A stretch of DNA of 64,000 bases. Origin: Dictyophora rubrovolvata (lineage: Eukaryota; Basidiomycota; Agaricomycetes; Phallales; Phallaceae). Below the pieces are notes generated by a model that saw only the letters and a program-made list of their open reading frames with translations, had not been told where the DNA came from and ran no database searches. This document shows, piece after piece, positions 1 through 10,100 of this stretch. How positions within the stretch are numbered: position 1 is the stretch's first letter; every line of letters starts with the position of its first letter. The stretch is taken from assembly GCA_029959195.1 (NCBI GenBank), contig CP114123.1:1240001-1304000 (forward strand), in the 5' to 3' direction. The translations under genes were made by a program, and so were the position numbers.

Positions 1-1263
1 ACTCCTACTATCGTATCGACCGATGGATTTCAAAGTGGGGCGCTTGTACAGACGCTTCGGGGTCGTGCAAAAGATATCTTGGAAGGACGTGCTAGTCCTG
101 GTATCGTCCGCGCTACAGAACGAAATTCCTTGGCTAGGTCTTTAGACGCTCCAGTTTCTATTCATCCGGCTCTCGTTAACGGAAATATCACGCACAACAA
201 TAGGGCCGACAGTATGAGAGACGGTGAAATAGCACCTACGTCTTCGAGACGCACTACAAGGAGCCCACACGTTTCCTGGGCCGACAACGGTCGGGCACAT
301 CCCGCGATTACTAATGATTCTGTAGATATTGATACAGAAGACATGAGAGCGGGTCCTAGGAACGTTCCAATACCAAACCATCATAGCAATGTCAAGGAAC
401 GGCCGCGTAATGCTGAAAATTCGAAAGCAGACACTATGAATTCCAACGACAACATCACAAGTAGTTCGGTCTCTCGGCCCAGCGACCTGCTCCCGCCAGA
501 TCTCGAGGCTTATTTTGCAATGGCTAACAATGCTACGTTTCAGGAACACGTTGATCTGAACCGTAACAATAATCTAATGGCTGATATATTTGTACAATCG
601 AAATACCCATATACCAATACCAATCTTCAGGAGGAGAATGGATTTACGCATTCTACTGCGCAGCTGCAATTCACACGCGCACTTACTCCAGGATCTAATT
701 TGAACAGTACTGCTGGTCTTCCTGTAGGAATCAATGGAGCGCCCCTTTTTAGTAAGAACGTCTTTTTCAAGAAGCTCGGTACCATTATTAAAGTGACTAC
801 AGATGTAATACCCATGACTAATCGAAACATTATTTCAACTCACAACGCACCTGTGGGCCATTCTCTACCGTCATTGAACACTTTTTCAGCGGACACACGA
901 TCTTTTCCTCCTGAAACAATTGCATTACCTTCATCGTCAAGGAATGTTGTCTCGGTGCCTATGATTCCCCCTGCCACCGTTCATTCACCGCATCTCACAC
1001 AGTTCTCACCCGTCCCAGTTCTCCAACATGATCCTGAGTATGGACCTGTAATAGTACATGGACCTTTGCCACCACGGCACCACCAGCATGGTCACTCAAC
1101 TCATCATCCAAGTTCCAGAAGAAAACGCGAACCTGTCAGTGTTCCTCCCCGCCATTTAGGATTATCTCCAAACACCTCGGCTACAGGAGTTAGTGCAAAA
1201 CGAACTGGAACAAGGGCAGATCTCGAGGGAGGTTCCAGTAATCCAAATGGCTACGGATGGTAA
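1..1263 (+). CDS. 3' part of an uncharacterised low-complexity protein
   Basis: The frame is open from base 1, so the start lies outside the window; the stop is TAA at 1261-1263. A GTAAGA...CTACAG segment at 752-802 is 51 nt, a multiple of three, and looks like an intron that does not break the frame; removing it joins APLF to NVIPM. The protein is rich in Ser, Thr, Asn and Pro. Near the C-terminus is a His-rich stretch (PPRHHQHGHSTHH) followed by a basic patch (SSRRKRE), and it ends GYGW. I see no known catalytic motif, signal peptide or membrane segment in the visible part. It is probably mostly disordered. I do not recognise the family and assign no function. Confidence 0.6.
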   Translation, partial: TPTIVSTDGFQSGALVQTLRGRAKDILEGRASPGIVRATERNSLARSLDAPVSIHPALVNGNITHNNRADSMRDGEIAPTSSRRTTRSPHVSWADNGRAHPAITNDSVDIDTEDMRAGPRNVPIPNHHSNVKERPRNAENSKADTMNSNDNITSSSVSRPSDLLPPDLEAYFAMANNATFQEHVDLNRNNNLMADIFVQSKYPYTNTNLQEENGFTHSTAQLQFTRALTPGSNLNSTAGLPVGINGAPLFSKNVFFKKLGTIIKVTTDVIPMTNRNIISTHNAPVGHSLPSLNTFSADTRSFPPETIALPSSSRNVVSVPMIPPATVHSPHLTQFSPVPVLQHDPEYGPVIVHGPLPPRHHQHGHSTHHPSSRRKREPVSVPPRHLGLSPNTSATGVSAKRTGTRADLEGGSSNPNGYGW

Positions 1264-1602
1264 TTGGGCACAGGATGCAAAAAAACAATGGTGATAGGAT
1301 AATATTGGACGTTTGTTTTGCCATATTTTTATGGACATGGACGCATTTTGTTTATTGAATTCTCTTTTGGCTATACTTGTCTGCTAGCAGATGTTTTGGG
1401 GACTATTTCAGGACAGTCTCATTCGCCTGTCAATTGTATTCATGTAGGACTTAGTTACCGAATCTTTCGACTGAAAGATTATATTTTCCTATACACTACC
1501 ACCAAAGTGATCATTGAAATGTAGCGCTACAAATACGAGAGCGGTCGTCTAAAGTAATGAGATAGTGCTGCTTACAAGTACTGCTTACATCATTGCCTCC
1601 AC

Positions 1603-3007
1603 ATGAAGGACAAATCGAAACAGAAGAAAAAGTCTGCCCAGCAGCCTGCAAAAGAAATCACTGGGCCCAAAGCAGTGGTCGAACAAGGTTCATTAATATT
1701 AGAAGAGAGCGATAATGACGACTCGGGCATCGATGAAAAGGGGATGGACCGACTCATGGCAGCACTGGGTGAAGATGGGTTAGATGAAATTGGACAAAGC
1801 ATGCTCGAAACTCTGGACGGGAGTATTGCTGGTGATGAAAATTCAGAAAATTCAGAAGTCGAATCGTCAGACGAGGAAGACGAAGGAGAGAGTGAGGACA
1901 GCGAAGACGAAGATGAGGAGAATGAAGAGGGAGGAGAATATGTTCCTAAGGTTAAACTTAGAGCAGGATTGAGCAGCGACGAGGAAGATGAAGATGAAGA
2001 GAGTGACGAGGAAGACCACGAGACTGCGAAAGCTCCAAAAGGCTCGACCTCAAAACAGGCGACAAAAAATATCACCTCTGCTTCACATGTTTCCGGTGGA
2101 AATGAAGAACCGGACATTGCGCTGGATGAAGTCTCAGACGTAGACGAAGACGTGATTCCTCAACAAAAATTGACGGTGAATAATAAGGTGAGTGTCGAAT
2201 CGAGCACTTTCAAATGTAGTGCCTCATTTCCATTTAAGCGTGCTTTGGAGAGCATTTTGGCAAGCATTCAACTGAACAAGTCACTGCCGTGGACGGAAAC
2301 ATTGACTACGATATACCCTCAAACGCACGATGTGGATGTGTCCAACGATTTAGAGCGGGAGCTGTCATTCTACAAACAAGCATTGCATTGTGCAGAGGCT
2401 GCCAAAAAGCTTGCAGCCGAGCATTCATTTCCTTTTACCCGACCCTCTGATTTTTTCGCTGAAATGGTTAAATCTGACGTACATATGGAACGTACTCGAC
2501 AGCGTTTATTAGATGAAACCGCCCAAATCAAACGATCAGAAGAAAAACGACGCGAACGAGAAGGCAAAAAGTTCGGTAAACAGGTGCAGATTGAAAAGCT
2601 GAAGGAAAGAGAACGTAGTAAAAAGGAAATGGGCGAAAAGATTGAAAGCCTTAAACGAAGTGAGTGACATGTCCGGTGTTTTTTTTTTGAATTTGGTCAA
2701 GACTGACGTCCGTTTAGAAAGAAACAATGGTGCTTTAGACGGTGGAGAAGACGGCGATTTCGATATCGCGCTTGAAGAAGCCGTAGAAGATCGTCAAAGA
2801 AAGAAACCCAAAATGCCTCGCACCAAGAGGGATGAAAAATACGGATTTGGTGGTAAAGGATCCGTTGGATGGCGGTCAAAGCAGAACACTCGCGATTCAA
2901 CAGATCAATTTGTCTCTGGAAAATCAGATAAGAAGGGAAAGAAGGGAGGAAAACATGCGTTAAAACGGCCCGGAAAGGCTCGTCGAATGGCGAATCGGCA
3001 AAAGTAG
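1603..3007 (+). CDS. EBP2: rRNA-processing protein EBP2
   Basis: Exons 1603-2187, 2239-2659 and 2718-3007 close in phase to 431 residues. EBP2 is a nucleolar factor needed for 27S pre-rRNA processing and 60S subunit assembly. The N-terminus is basic (MKDKSKQKKKS), followed by a long acidic Glu/Asp/Ser region at about residues 65-145. The conserved C-terminal half has a coiled-coil-like basic stretch (EKLKERERSKKEMGEKI), then LKRKRNNG across the second splice, DFDIALEEAVEDR, RDEKYGFGGK and the family's terminal RPGKARRMANRQK. Intron 1 is 51 nt, so the unspliced frame reads through; without it NNK joins RALESIL as in homologues. Intron 2 has a T10 tract. The gene converges on TAF6 with 89 bp between the stops. 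The identification rests on the C-terminal motifs and is firm. Confidence 0.93.
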
Positions 3008-3096
3008 TGGTCGAACACATATTAAGTTACAGTTAATATACATAAATACACTATATACAGCAAATTGATAAAGGTACGCGTTAAACAGGCCTTGAT

Positions 3097-4657
3097 TCAG
3101 TTTTCTGGCTCTAAAAGTATTCCTCTCGCCCATTCGCCATCGTTCATCATTCGACTTGCAAAGAAGTCCCCGAAAATTTCTCTTAAACGCTCAATTGTGG
3201 GTTTATCTGTCTCAAGGTTGGGGTCTAGAGGTACAGGCTCTGCAGTGGATGGAGTTCGTAAGGATATCAAAGCATCCTAGCGGGGGGGTATGCTTCAGTT
3301 CATTGGAAACAAAATAGAAACCGAAAACATACGAAAACAGCAGCTACCAAGGACTCATTCCCGGATTCATTAACAATTTCCTCCCCAATCACTTTGACAC
3401 CTCCACTTTCTACAAGCCCTTTACGAGTGGCTTCCTTCCCTACACCCATTAGACCACGCACGGCTCCCTCCCTAGTACCTTTAGTTTTTCCAGGTGATAT
3501 CAAAGCAAGAAGCAACGTTTTCATGACACGAGGAGGGAGGGACGGATACGTTGTTGAATGAGCGGTCAATAAACGGGATAATGTTTGTGCCGCCAAGGTT
3601 CGGAGCTGAGTTGAATGTGAAGCTGGTAGGGAAGAAGTCAAAAGAATTGACAAAAGTGGAGGTAATATTTGATGAAGATATGGTTCGATGAAAAAGTTGG
3701 TGTTTTCAAGTAAAGCTCCTAAAACCTCGAGCCAGACTTCGACAGTCCTTCCTTCAGCTTCAGTGTCTAATCCTGACCGTAACGACGCTACAACGCCTTC
3801 CGCTACCCATCGAACCAAATAGGGGAGAAGACTCTGTAGACCAGCGTCAATACGCAAACTAGCAAGAGCAGCGGTACGTTTGGCAGAGTCGGAAGGAGGA
3901 GGTATGAGAGAACCTGTTAAGCGGTTATAATAAAGTTGCAGTTCCTTCGACAAAACATGTTTGACAAGAGGCTCTTTGCTGGTAGGACGCTTAATGCCTT
4001 GAGGTTTGGTTCGTGCGGCAGTTTGGGATGAGGTAGGTAGCTGATCTGACTCGGAAGGCTGGGTGAGTTTTTCTGCTGCGACGTCTGTCTTGGGGATAGA
4101 GGGTGGGTTTTCAGGAATAAGAGGTTGCACGCCTTCGACAGCTAACCAGTGAGCAGTCCAACTGACGGCTTTTGGGAGAAAAACCTTCTCTTCTTTCAAA
4201 ACTTTGTCAAGATCTAGTTCCTCATCTTCGACAAAGTAAACTGGAGCTGAAGAAGGAACTGTGACTTTTTTGAATTTGGGCGGAATTGCAGAAGAATGTC
4301 CATAGAGAGGCTCAATATTGAGAACACGGAGAGCGTGGTCAATGTCTGATGGCATTAGCGTCGTGCGACGAGCATGACGCATAAATTTAGACGCTTCCTA
4401 GTGGTTATGAGATATAAACCTAATAGCCCTGTGTTATTATTGCTCACTTCCACAACTTGGTGCGTTCGATATTCTACATCGCTCGCTAAGGCAGAAGCAA
4501 CGTCGTCCGCCAAATTGGCGATGCCTATGGACTCTGCAACATCCTAGTAATCGGAAATCAATACCAAAATAATAATATTAAAACTATAAGTCACTTTAAT
4601 AAATTCGGGTTTGAAAACACCTGTTTGAACAGGTGCCTTTTGCTTTCCGTTCAACAT
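3097..4657 (-). CDS. TAF6: TFIID subunit 6 (TAF6), histone-fold protein
   Basis: Exons on the minus strand, 5' to 3', are 4657-4595, 4543-4448, 4397-3333 and 3276-3097; all phases close, giving 467 residues. TAF6 pairs with TAF9 through a histone fold in TFIID (and SAGA in some fungi) and helps recruit RNA polymerase II. The start is MLNGKQKAP. The histone fold follows: PEFIK|DVAESIGIANLADD, EYRTHQVVE|EASKFMRHARRT and MPSDIDHALRVLNIEPLYG. After a linker comes the HEAT-like C-terminal domain, with VSWTAHWLAVEGVQP and LVKHVLSKELQLYYNRLT. The last exon ends GILLEPEN. The window's track breaks this gene in several places, but the splice sites restore it fully. Its start lies only 70 bp from that of uL5m. 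Confidence 0.94.
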
Positions 4658-4727
4658 TCAAGTTGGTGGAGCGTAAATATGCTGACTAAGCTAAACTTTG
4701 TCTTCTCGTCAACTTCTCGCTCAGAAA
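4658..4727. promoter_or_regulatory. Compact bidirectional promoter between TAF6 and uL5m
   Basis: Only 70 bp separate the TAF6 start codon (minus strand) from the chosen uL5m start codon (plus strand). Both transcripts must therefore begin inside or very near this segment, or overlap each other's 5' leaders. There is no clear TATA box. An out-of-frame ATG at 4679 precedes the uL5m start and could act as a short upstream reading frame. Confidence 0.6.
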
Positions 4728-5570
4728 ATGCCCCGTCCTCGTCGAATTCGGTGGCATGGAGGCAAACCACGAGCAGCACTACCGAGTCCCCATGTTCCTA
4801 TTCTATTAAGGAGTATGCACCCATCGCGTCTGGCCGATCACTATCACAACACTCTGCGGGACGATATTATGTACATGACCTATAATCACGAGTTTCAACC
4901 ACCGGCACCCCCTCGCGAACCTAATATGAAATACGATCCAGAGGATCCTTATTCGAAAAGCAGGCGAAACGTACCTCGAGGTGGTCTTCAGATTGGAAAG
5001 ACACCTTCACCTCCGTCGACTCCCGATAATATTATCCGCCTGGAGAAAATCTCGCTTCACTGTATGGTTAAGGAAGCTGTTTCGAATCGAAATCATTTGC
5101 TTGGGGCTGTAATGGCTTTTCGTGCTTTGTCGGGGGAGACCCATCAAGGTGGTGGTGATCGGCATCGCAAAGGTATCCAGATTGTCAAAGGTCGGAAAAC
5201 TGAAGGTGGTTGGATTCGTCCTGGACTACCCGTGGGAGTGACAGTCGAAATGACTGGAGATAGGATGTATGAATTTTTGGGAAGCTTGACCCACTTTGTA
5301 CTACCAAGACTCCGAGAGTTCAATGGCGTGAAGATGCCTTTCGCAAGCCGCTCTCAACAAACACCGTCCGGCGTTTCTGGCGTTGTTTCATTCGGATTAC
5401 CACCTCACGCATTATCTTTGTTTCCTCAAATTGAAGTCAATGTTGATTCATATCCGCGAATGTACGGATTCCATATTCATTTCGTCACTAATGCCTTCGG
5501 CCAAAACGCCCAAGCTCGGGCAAGATCTCTTTTATCTGGGTTTCAGATACCTTTTTCGCGTGCCTCATAG
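4728..5570 (+). CDS. MRPL7: Mitochondrial large-subunit ribosomal protein uL5m
   Basis: This is a single exon of 280 residues. It encodes the mitochondrial form of ribosomal protein uL5, which binds 5S-type or replacement rRNA and the central protuberance of the large subunit. The ATG at 4728 is chosen because it is the first in-frame ATG and gives a basic, presequence-like start (MPRPRRIRWHGGKPR). Family hallmarks follow: LADHYHNTLRDDIMYMTY near residue 45, then KISLHCMVKEAVSNRNHLLG, GIQIVKGRK, RPGLPVGVTVEMTGDRMYEF, LPRLREFNGV, and near the end PQIEVNVDSYPRMYG and FHIHFVTNAFG. It is slightly shorter than yeast Mrpl7. It converges with the amidase gene, 138 bp away. Confidence 0.92.
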   Translation: MPRPRRIRWHGGKPRAALPSPHVPILLRSMHPSRLADHYHNTLRDDIMYMTYNHEFQPPAPPREPNMKYDPEDPYSKSRRNVPRGGLQIGKTPSPPSTPDNIIRLEKISLHCMVKEAVSNRNHLLGAVMAFRALSGETHQGGGDRHRKGIQIVKGRKTEGGWIRPGLPVGVTVEMTGDRMYEFLGSLTHFVLPRLREFNGVKMPFASRSQQTPSGVSGVVSFGLPPHALSLFPQIEVNVDSYPRMYGFHIHFVTNAFGQNAQARARSLLSGFQIPFSRAS

Positions 5571-5708
5571 ATACTAGATTTAGGTGCGTTTAGACTTGTT
5601 TATGGCTATCTTATCTGATAAATCTCTTCAAGTTTATATACTCTTAAATATTACCCCCAAAAGAAAGACTACTGTCAATCTCCCAAACAAACGTGATGAT
5701 CAAAGCCA

Positions 5709-6886
5709 TCATACGTCCCATACTTGCACACCCTCTTGTTCTCGAGTCATTACACCAATTATCTCCGCGTGCTCTGTATTTTGCGAACATCTAAAGATTG
5801 CTGAGGTGCCGGCGAAACGTGTTTCTGAAAAAAAGTAAATAGGCAATCCCGGAGATAAGCCTATGTTTGTATGTACACTGACCTCCTTCCGCACCAGATC
5901 GATTACACATTACTACAATAGTATCAGAGTGCTTGGGTGAAGACGCTTCCGGACGTTTCCATAACGGGCGCAATCTTGCCAGCCAGTAATTCAGTGTGGA
6001 GAGATCCCAGCGAGAATCCAGATCCTTTTTTGAGTCCAACCAAGCACATAAAACGATCAATAAATTCGTGTTTTCGTCAATAACATATTGCGCTAATTCA
6101 TAAGGCCCCTCCTCTGTAGTCCAAACAGCACCCGGGAAGGGATTAAGATCCATGCAGATTCCGATTGAAACTCTTCCTAGAGATTTTCCAATACCAAATG
6201 TCGCAAAACCAGTGCCTGAATCTCGTAATTAAATTGCCGTAAGTAGTTATTATGCATCACCGAGTAATACCTGGAAGTGCCCAAGGTTTATCACTATCGA
6301 ATAAGTTTGTCTTGCGGTAATTCCCACACAACCCATTGGGACCGTACAAGATCGCGCTATTATAGCCGACTGGACCTTTCACGGAATGGTTATTTTCACC
6401 CAGAGCTTCGATTTCGTGGTTCTCGTTCTCATTCGCCAATATTTCAGGATAGCCTGCAATTACATGGCACCCTAGTTGGCTTGCCAATTCTTTGCAATAT
6501 CGCGACGTTACACCTTGATCAGGCTTCTCTAGAAATGGCTTGATAGCATTTGCGTAACTGAAAGTATAACCTGGCGTGTGAATAGATAAGACAGGTCTCC
6601 AGTCCCCTCAAATTTGTTCTCTAATACATGCCAGTCAGAATCATCTCAGGCAGACAAAGGAGATCTAGAGTTCCGGGCTTCAAGCTGAAAATTTCAGAAA
6701 TGAGTTAGAAATGAGCACCCAGAAATAGAATTTTAATAAACTTTGCAGTAATCTTGGAGAGCTTCTGTAGATTCTTCTCGACCTTCCCTAGCTAGAGCTA
6801 AGTTCAAGTTCGGTTTGTTCACTGCAAAGGAGTCGAGAATTCACCTCAGGGGCCATTTGCACCACCCCTATTCTCCAAGAGGGCAT
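5709..6886 (-). CDS. NTA1: Protein N-terminal asparagine/glutamine amidohydrolase (NTA1 type, nitrilase fold)
   Basis: Six exons, 5' to 3': 6886-6845, 6791-6742, 6684-6632, 6570-6271, 6215-5883 and 5824-5709; phases close to 297 residues. The enzyme deamidates N-terminal Asn or Gln to Asp or Glu, the first step of the Arg/N-degron pathway. The carbon-nitrogen hydrolase triad is present: Glu44 in LCLPEMILTG, Lys135 in GNYRKTNLF and Cys169 in SIGICMDLNPF. MPSWRIGVVQMAPE is the usual first strand, and CNRSGAEG|ETRFAGTSA matches the C-terminal half. Intron 3 (6571-6631) needs a GC donor (GCATGT) to keep ILTG|YTF in frame; no GT donor works. The start is 311 bp from the divergent Cdc7 kinase. Yeast Nta1 is longer; this resembles other basidiomycete forms. 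Confidence 0.86.
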
Positions 6887-7197
6887 GCGTCGCAAGTCTA
6901 CAAAATTTAAATGAAAGCGTATATCGATGACAGACGGGACAAATGAGATGATTATTCAGTTACATAATTCAGCTGTGCCAGTTTACGTTGCGGGTCACAT
7001 TAAGCAGGCTCTCTTTCTCGGGACTCGGAAAAGACGCCGTCACGGTATCTGCTGGTAGCATTATTGGGTGATTCTTCTCTTCTTACCTTTTCATCGTCAT
7101 CTCCAACAGCCATAACTGCCAATATATCCTCTGAGAGGGTCATTGGCACGCAACTGAAATACCAAGGACGGTGACCTGACCAGTTCCCACTGTTTTC

Positions 7198-10100
7198 ATG
7201 TCGGGCATGAAGCAGTCCGAGTCGGGAAGTAATGGCCTGGCTAACTATGTGAGTAAATAATATTCTCAATTACCATCTAATTTTACTATGATATTTGTTC
7301 AAGCAATTGGGAGATTCCTTAGGCAAAGGCGCGTTTGGGCAGGTCTACAGTAGGTGGTACCGCGTCGATCACCCTCAACTGCTAATATACAAGAATTTTC
7401 TTCTCAGGAGCCCTTAACTGGACTACTGGAGAAACTGTCGCCGTCAAACAGATTCAGCTGAGCAATATTCCGAAGTCAGAATTAGGCGAAATTATGGTAA
7501 TTCACTTCTCTTGCCTGTTCCGCAAATGAGCTTAAATGTGTCATAGTCTGAAATCGATCTCCTAAAAAATTTAAACGTACTTTTTACTTTGTACCGTGTA
7601 TCTCAGGTATATGTTTTGAATGATAGCTATTATAGCATCCAAATATTGTCAAGTACAAGGGATTTGTCAAAACGCGTGAATATTTATACATAATTCTTGA
7701 GTACGTATGGCCTCTATTGACAAAAAGTATCATTTTTAAACCTTTCGTTCCGTTTTTAGATATTGTGAGAACGGGTCCCTTCATAACATCTGCAAACGAT
7801 TTGGAAAGTTTCCGGAAAACCTCGTTGCTGTGTACATCTCCCAAGTCCTTGACGGACTGGTTTATCTTCACGAGCAGGGTGTTATCCACAGAGACATCAA
7901 GGGAGCAAATATTCTTACCAACAAGGATGGATCTGTCAAGCTCGCTGATTTTGGTGTAGCTAGCACAACAACCGGAGGAGTCAACGACGCAGCTGTCGTT
8001 GGAAGCCCATATTGGAGTATGTGGAATGTAGCTATCATGAATACACCTATTGATGCTTGTTAGTGGCGCCCGAGATTATTGAACAATCTGGTGCTACGAC
8101 TGCGTCTGACATCTGGTGAGCTAAACTCATGCTTTGCTTGCTAAACCATCTGATGGTCTGGTAGGAGTGTCGGTTGTGTTGTAATTGAACTTTTGGAAGG
8201 CAAACCACCTTACCATTTCCTTGACCCTATGCCTGCTCTCTTTCGCATCGTCCAAGATGATTGTCCTCCAATTCCTGAGGGCGCGTCTCCGGTAAGAATC
8301 ATTGTCGAAACAGCGAAATGAGTATTTTTCTGATACCCCAGCCAGATTGTAAAAGATTTCTTATATCACTGTTTTCAAAAGGACTGTAATTTCCGAATAT
8401 CGGCCAAAAAACTCTTGAGACATCCTTGGATGGTTGCAGCACGCCGACAATTATCCACAGGAGACAGGCAGTCGGGCATCGAACGGCCCCTTACTAACCC
8501 CAATTATGATGAAGCTGTTTTACGAGTTCAAGAATGGAACGAGGCTTTGAAATGTAAGTCCGCACTTTATCCCAATTGTAACAGAAAAGGAATTTTCCTT
8601 TCCCACAAGCACCCACTCGCAATGTTCCTTTGAAGCCTATGCCGTCAAGTAACAACAACAACCTGAATCGCTCCAATGATCCACGATACATGTCTCCTAC
8701 TCCAACTCCCATAGACCTCGCCTCTGTCATGAGTTCCGGTGGTCACTCTCTCCCTGTGCGGAAGCTCGCGTCTTCTAATCAGCCCAAAATGCCACCCTTT
8801 TTAGTTGAAAAGATTCAACCCTTGGTGTTAGCTTCACCCGAAGAGCAAACAGATAATTGGGATGACGACTTTGAGGACGGTATTTCATTGAGCAAGCTTC
8901 ACTGTAAACTACACCTTTTATTTTCTGGAATCATTCTTAATATTTCTTTATAATATGCAGCCCTCGACAAATCCGAGCCTGAAAAGCTGGATGATAACGC
9001 TCAGACCATAAGGCCCACGCGGAGTCCTCATTCCTCAGCAAATGCATCTCTAATCAAACCACCTTCAGCGAATATAGCACCTATTCTCGAAGACTATTCC
9101 GACATTGGAGACGACGAGGAGTTGGAAGAAAAGGTGGCTGACTTCAAGGGGTGTTCATATCTTCTCACCGCTACACTAGTCATCTTATTGTCTTTTTAGT
9201 TAAAGAACTCTTTGAAAAAAGGAATATTTCATCCTAATGATCTCAAAACCATCGGACTGGGCTCTCCAGGCTCTTCTCCTATTTCCCCTCCGCCTCTGCC
9301 TCTTGACATTCCCAAGAATAATAGTAAAGCCAGCCCGCCGGTGCATACGAGGTCCCATTCTAGGGCTTCATCATTGGGTGGTTCCATCGGCAGATCGGAT
9401 GCTCGGAGAACTCTCAGTGGTTCAAGTGACTTAGAACGATACACAGAAGCCGAAGATGAAGATTATGAAGATGTGTTTGTGAAACCTAGCGGAAATAGTG
9501 AGGATTTCATTTCATATATGAATCTCTCCTGACTTTTAGATTATCCGATATCCAATATAGTATCCGAACAGCAAGAAACATTACAGCTTACTACTCGTTT
9601 ATCAAATAAATCCTGGGTATCGGGATCCTTGATTGATCGGATTTTTTCGTTATTGACCATTTTGTTAGTTAGGGGACGAGCTATCTGATGAAGAGGATCC
9701 TTTCGCTGAAGTCAGTTTCCTTTTTATTATTAATACGCGAAAATACTTAGCTTTGTCAAGATTGAAGAGGATTTCGCTGAAAATGACCTTGAAACAAATC
9801 TCGTTCGAGATAAACATGCCAGGCTGTGTGGGAACGTCAACCGTCTGATTGAAGAATTAGTCCCAAATTCACCTGACTACGCTTTACGAGATGCTTGTGA
9901 TCAACTGGTCTGTTTTACTTCAACTTTATTTTGTCTGTGCTTTCTTATTTTTACATAGATGGCGATTATGATCGAAGCCCCTGAAATGCAGATGCAGATG
10001 GTTTTCTCCCACGGGCTTCTGGCAATCCTAGAAGTGTTAGAGTCCAAACCCTCCCGCGACGTCGTGTTAAAATTATTACAAATCGTCAATTTAGTAAGTA

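Noticed and set aside
142-549. Minus-strand frame opposite the first gene
   Set aside because: It shows no motif or splice structure; the plus frame is longer and runs in from the window edge.
1318-1524. Plus-strand frame of 68 codons between the first gene and EBP2
   Set aside because: It is AT-rich, without motif or splice support, and lies where the first gene's 3' end and EBP2's promoter are expected.
1590-2117. Minus-strand frame of 175 codons, very rich in serine
   Set aside because: It is the complement of the acidic Glu/Asp region of EBP2, which forces Ser codons on the other strand. It has no independent motif.
6792-6844. A 23-nt intron in the amidase gene using the first AG after the donor
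   Set aside because: It is too short and gives a stop. The 53-nt choice restores APE|LGKVEKNLQKLSK in frame.
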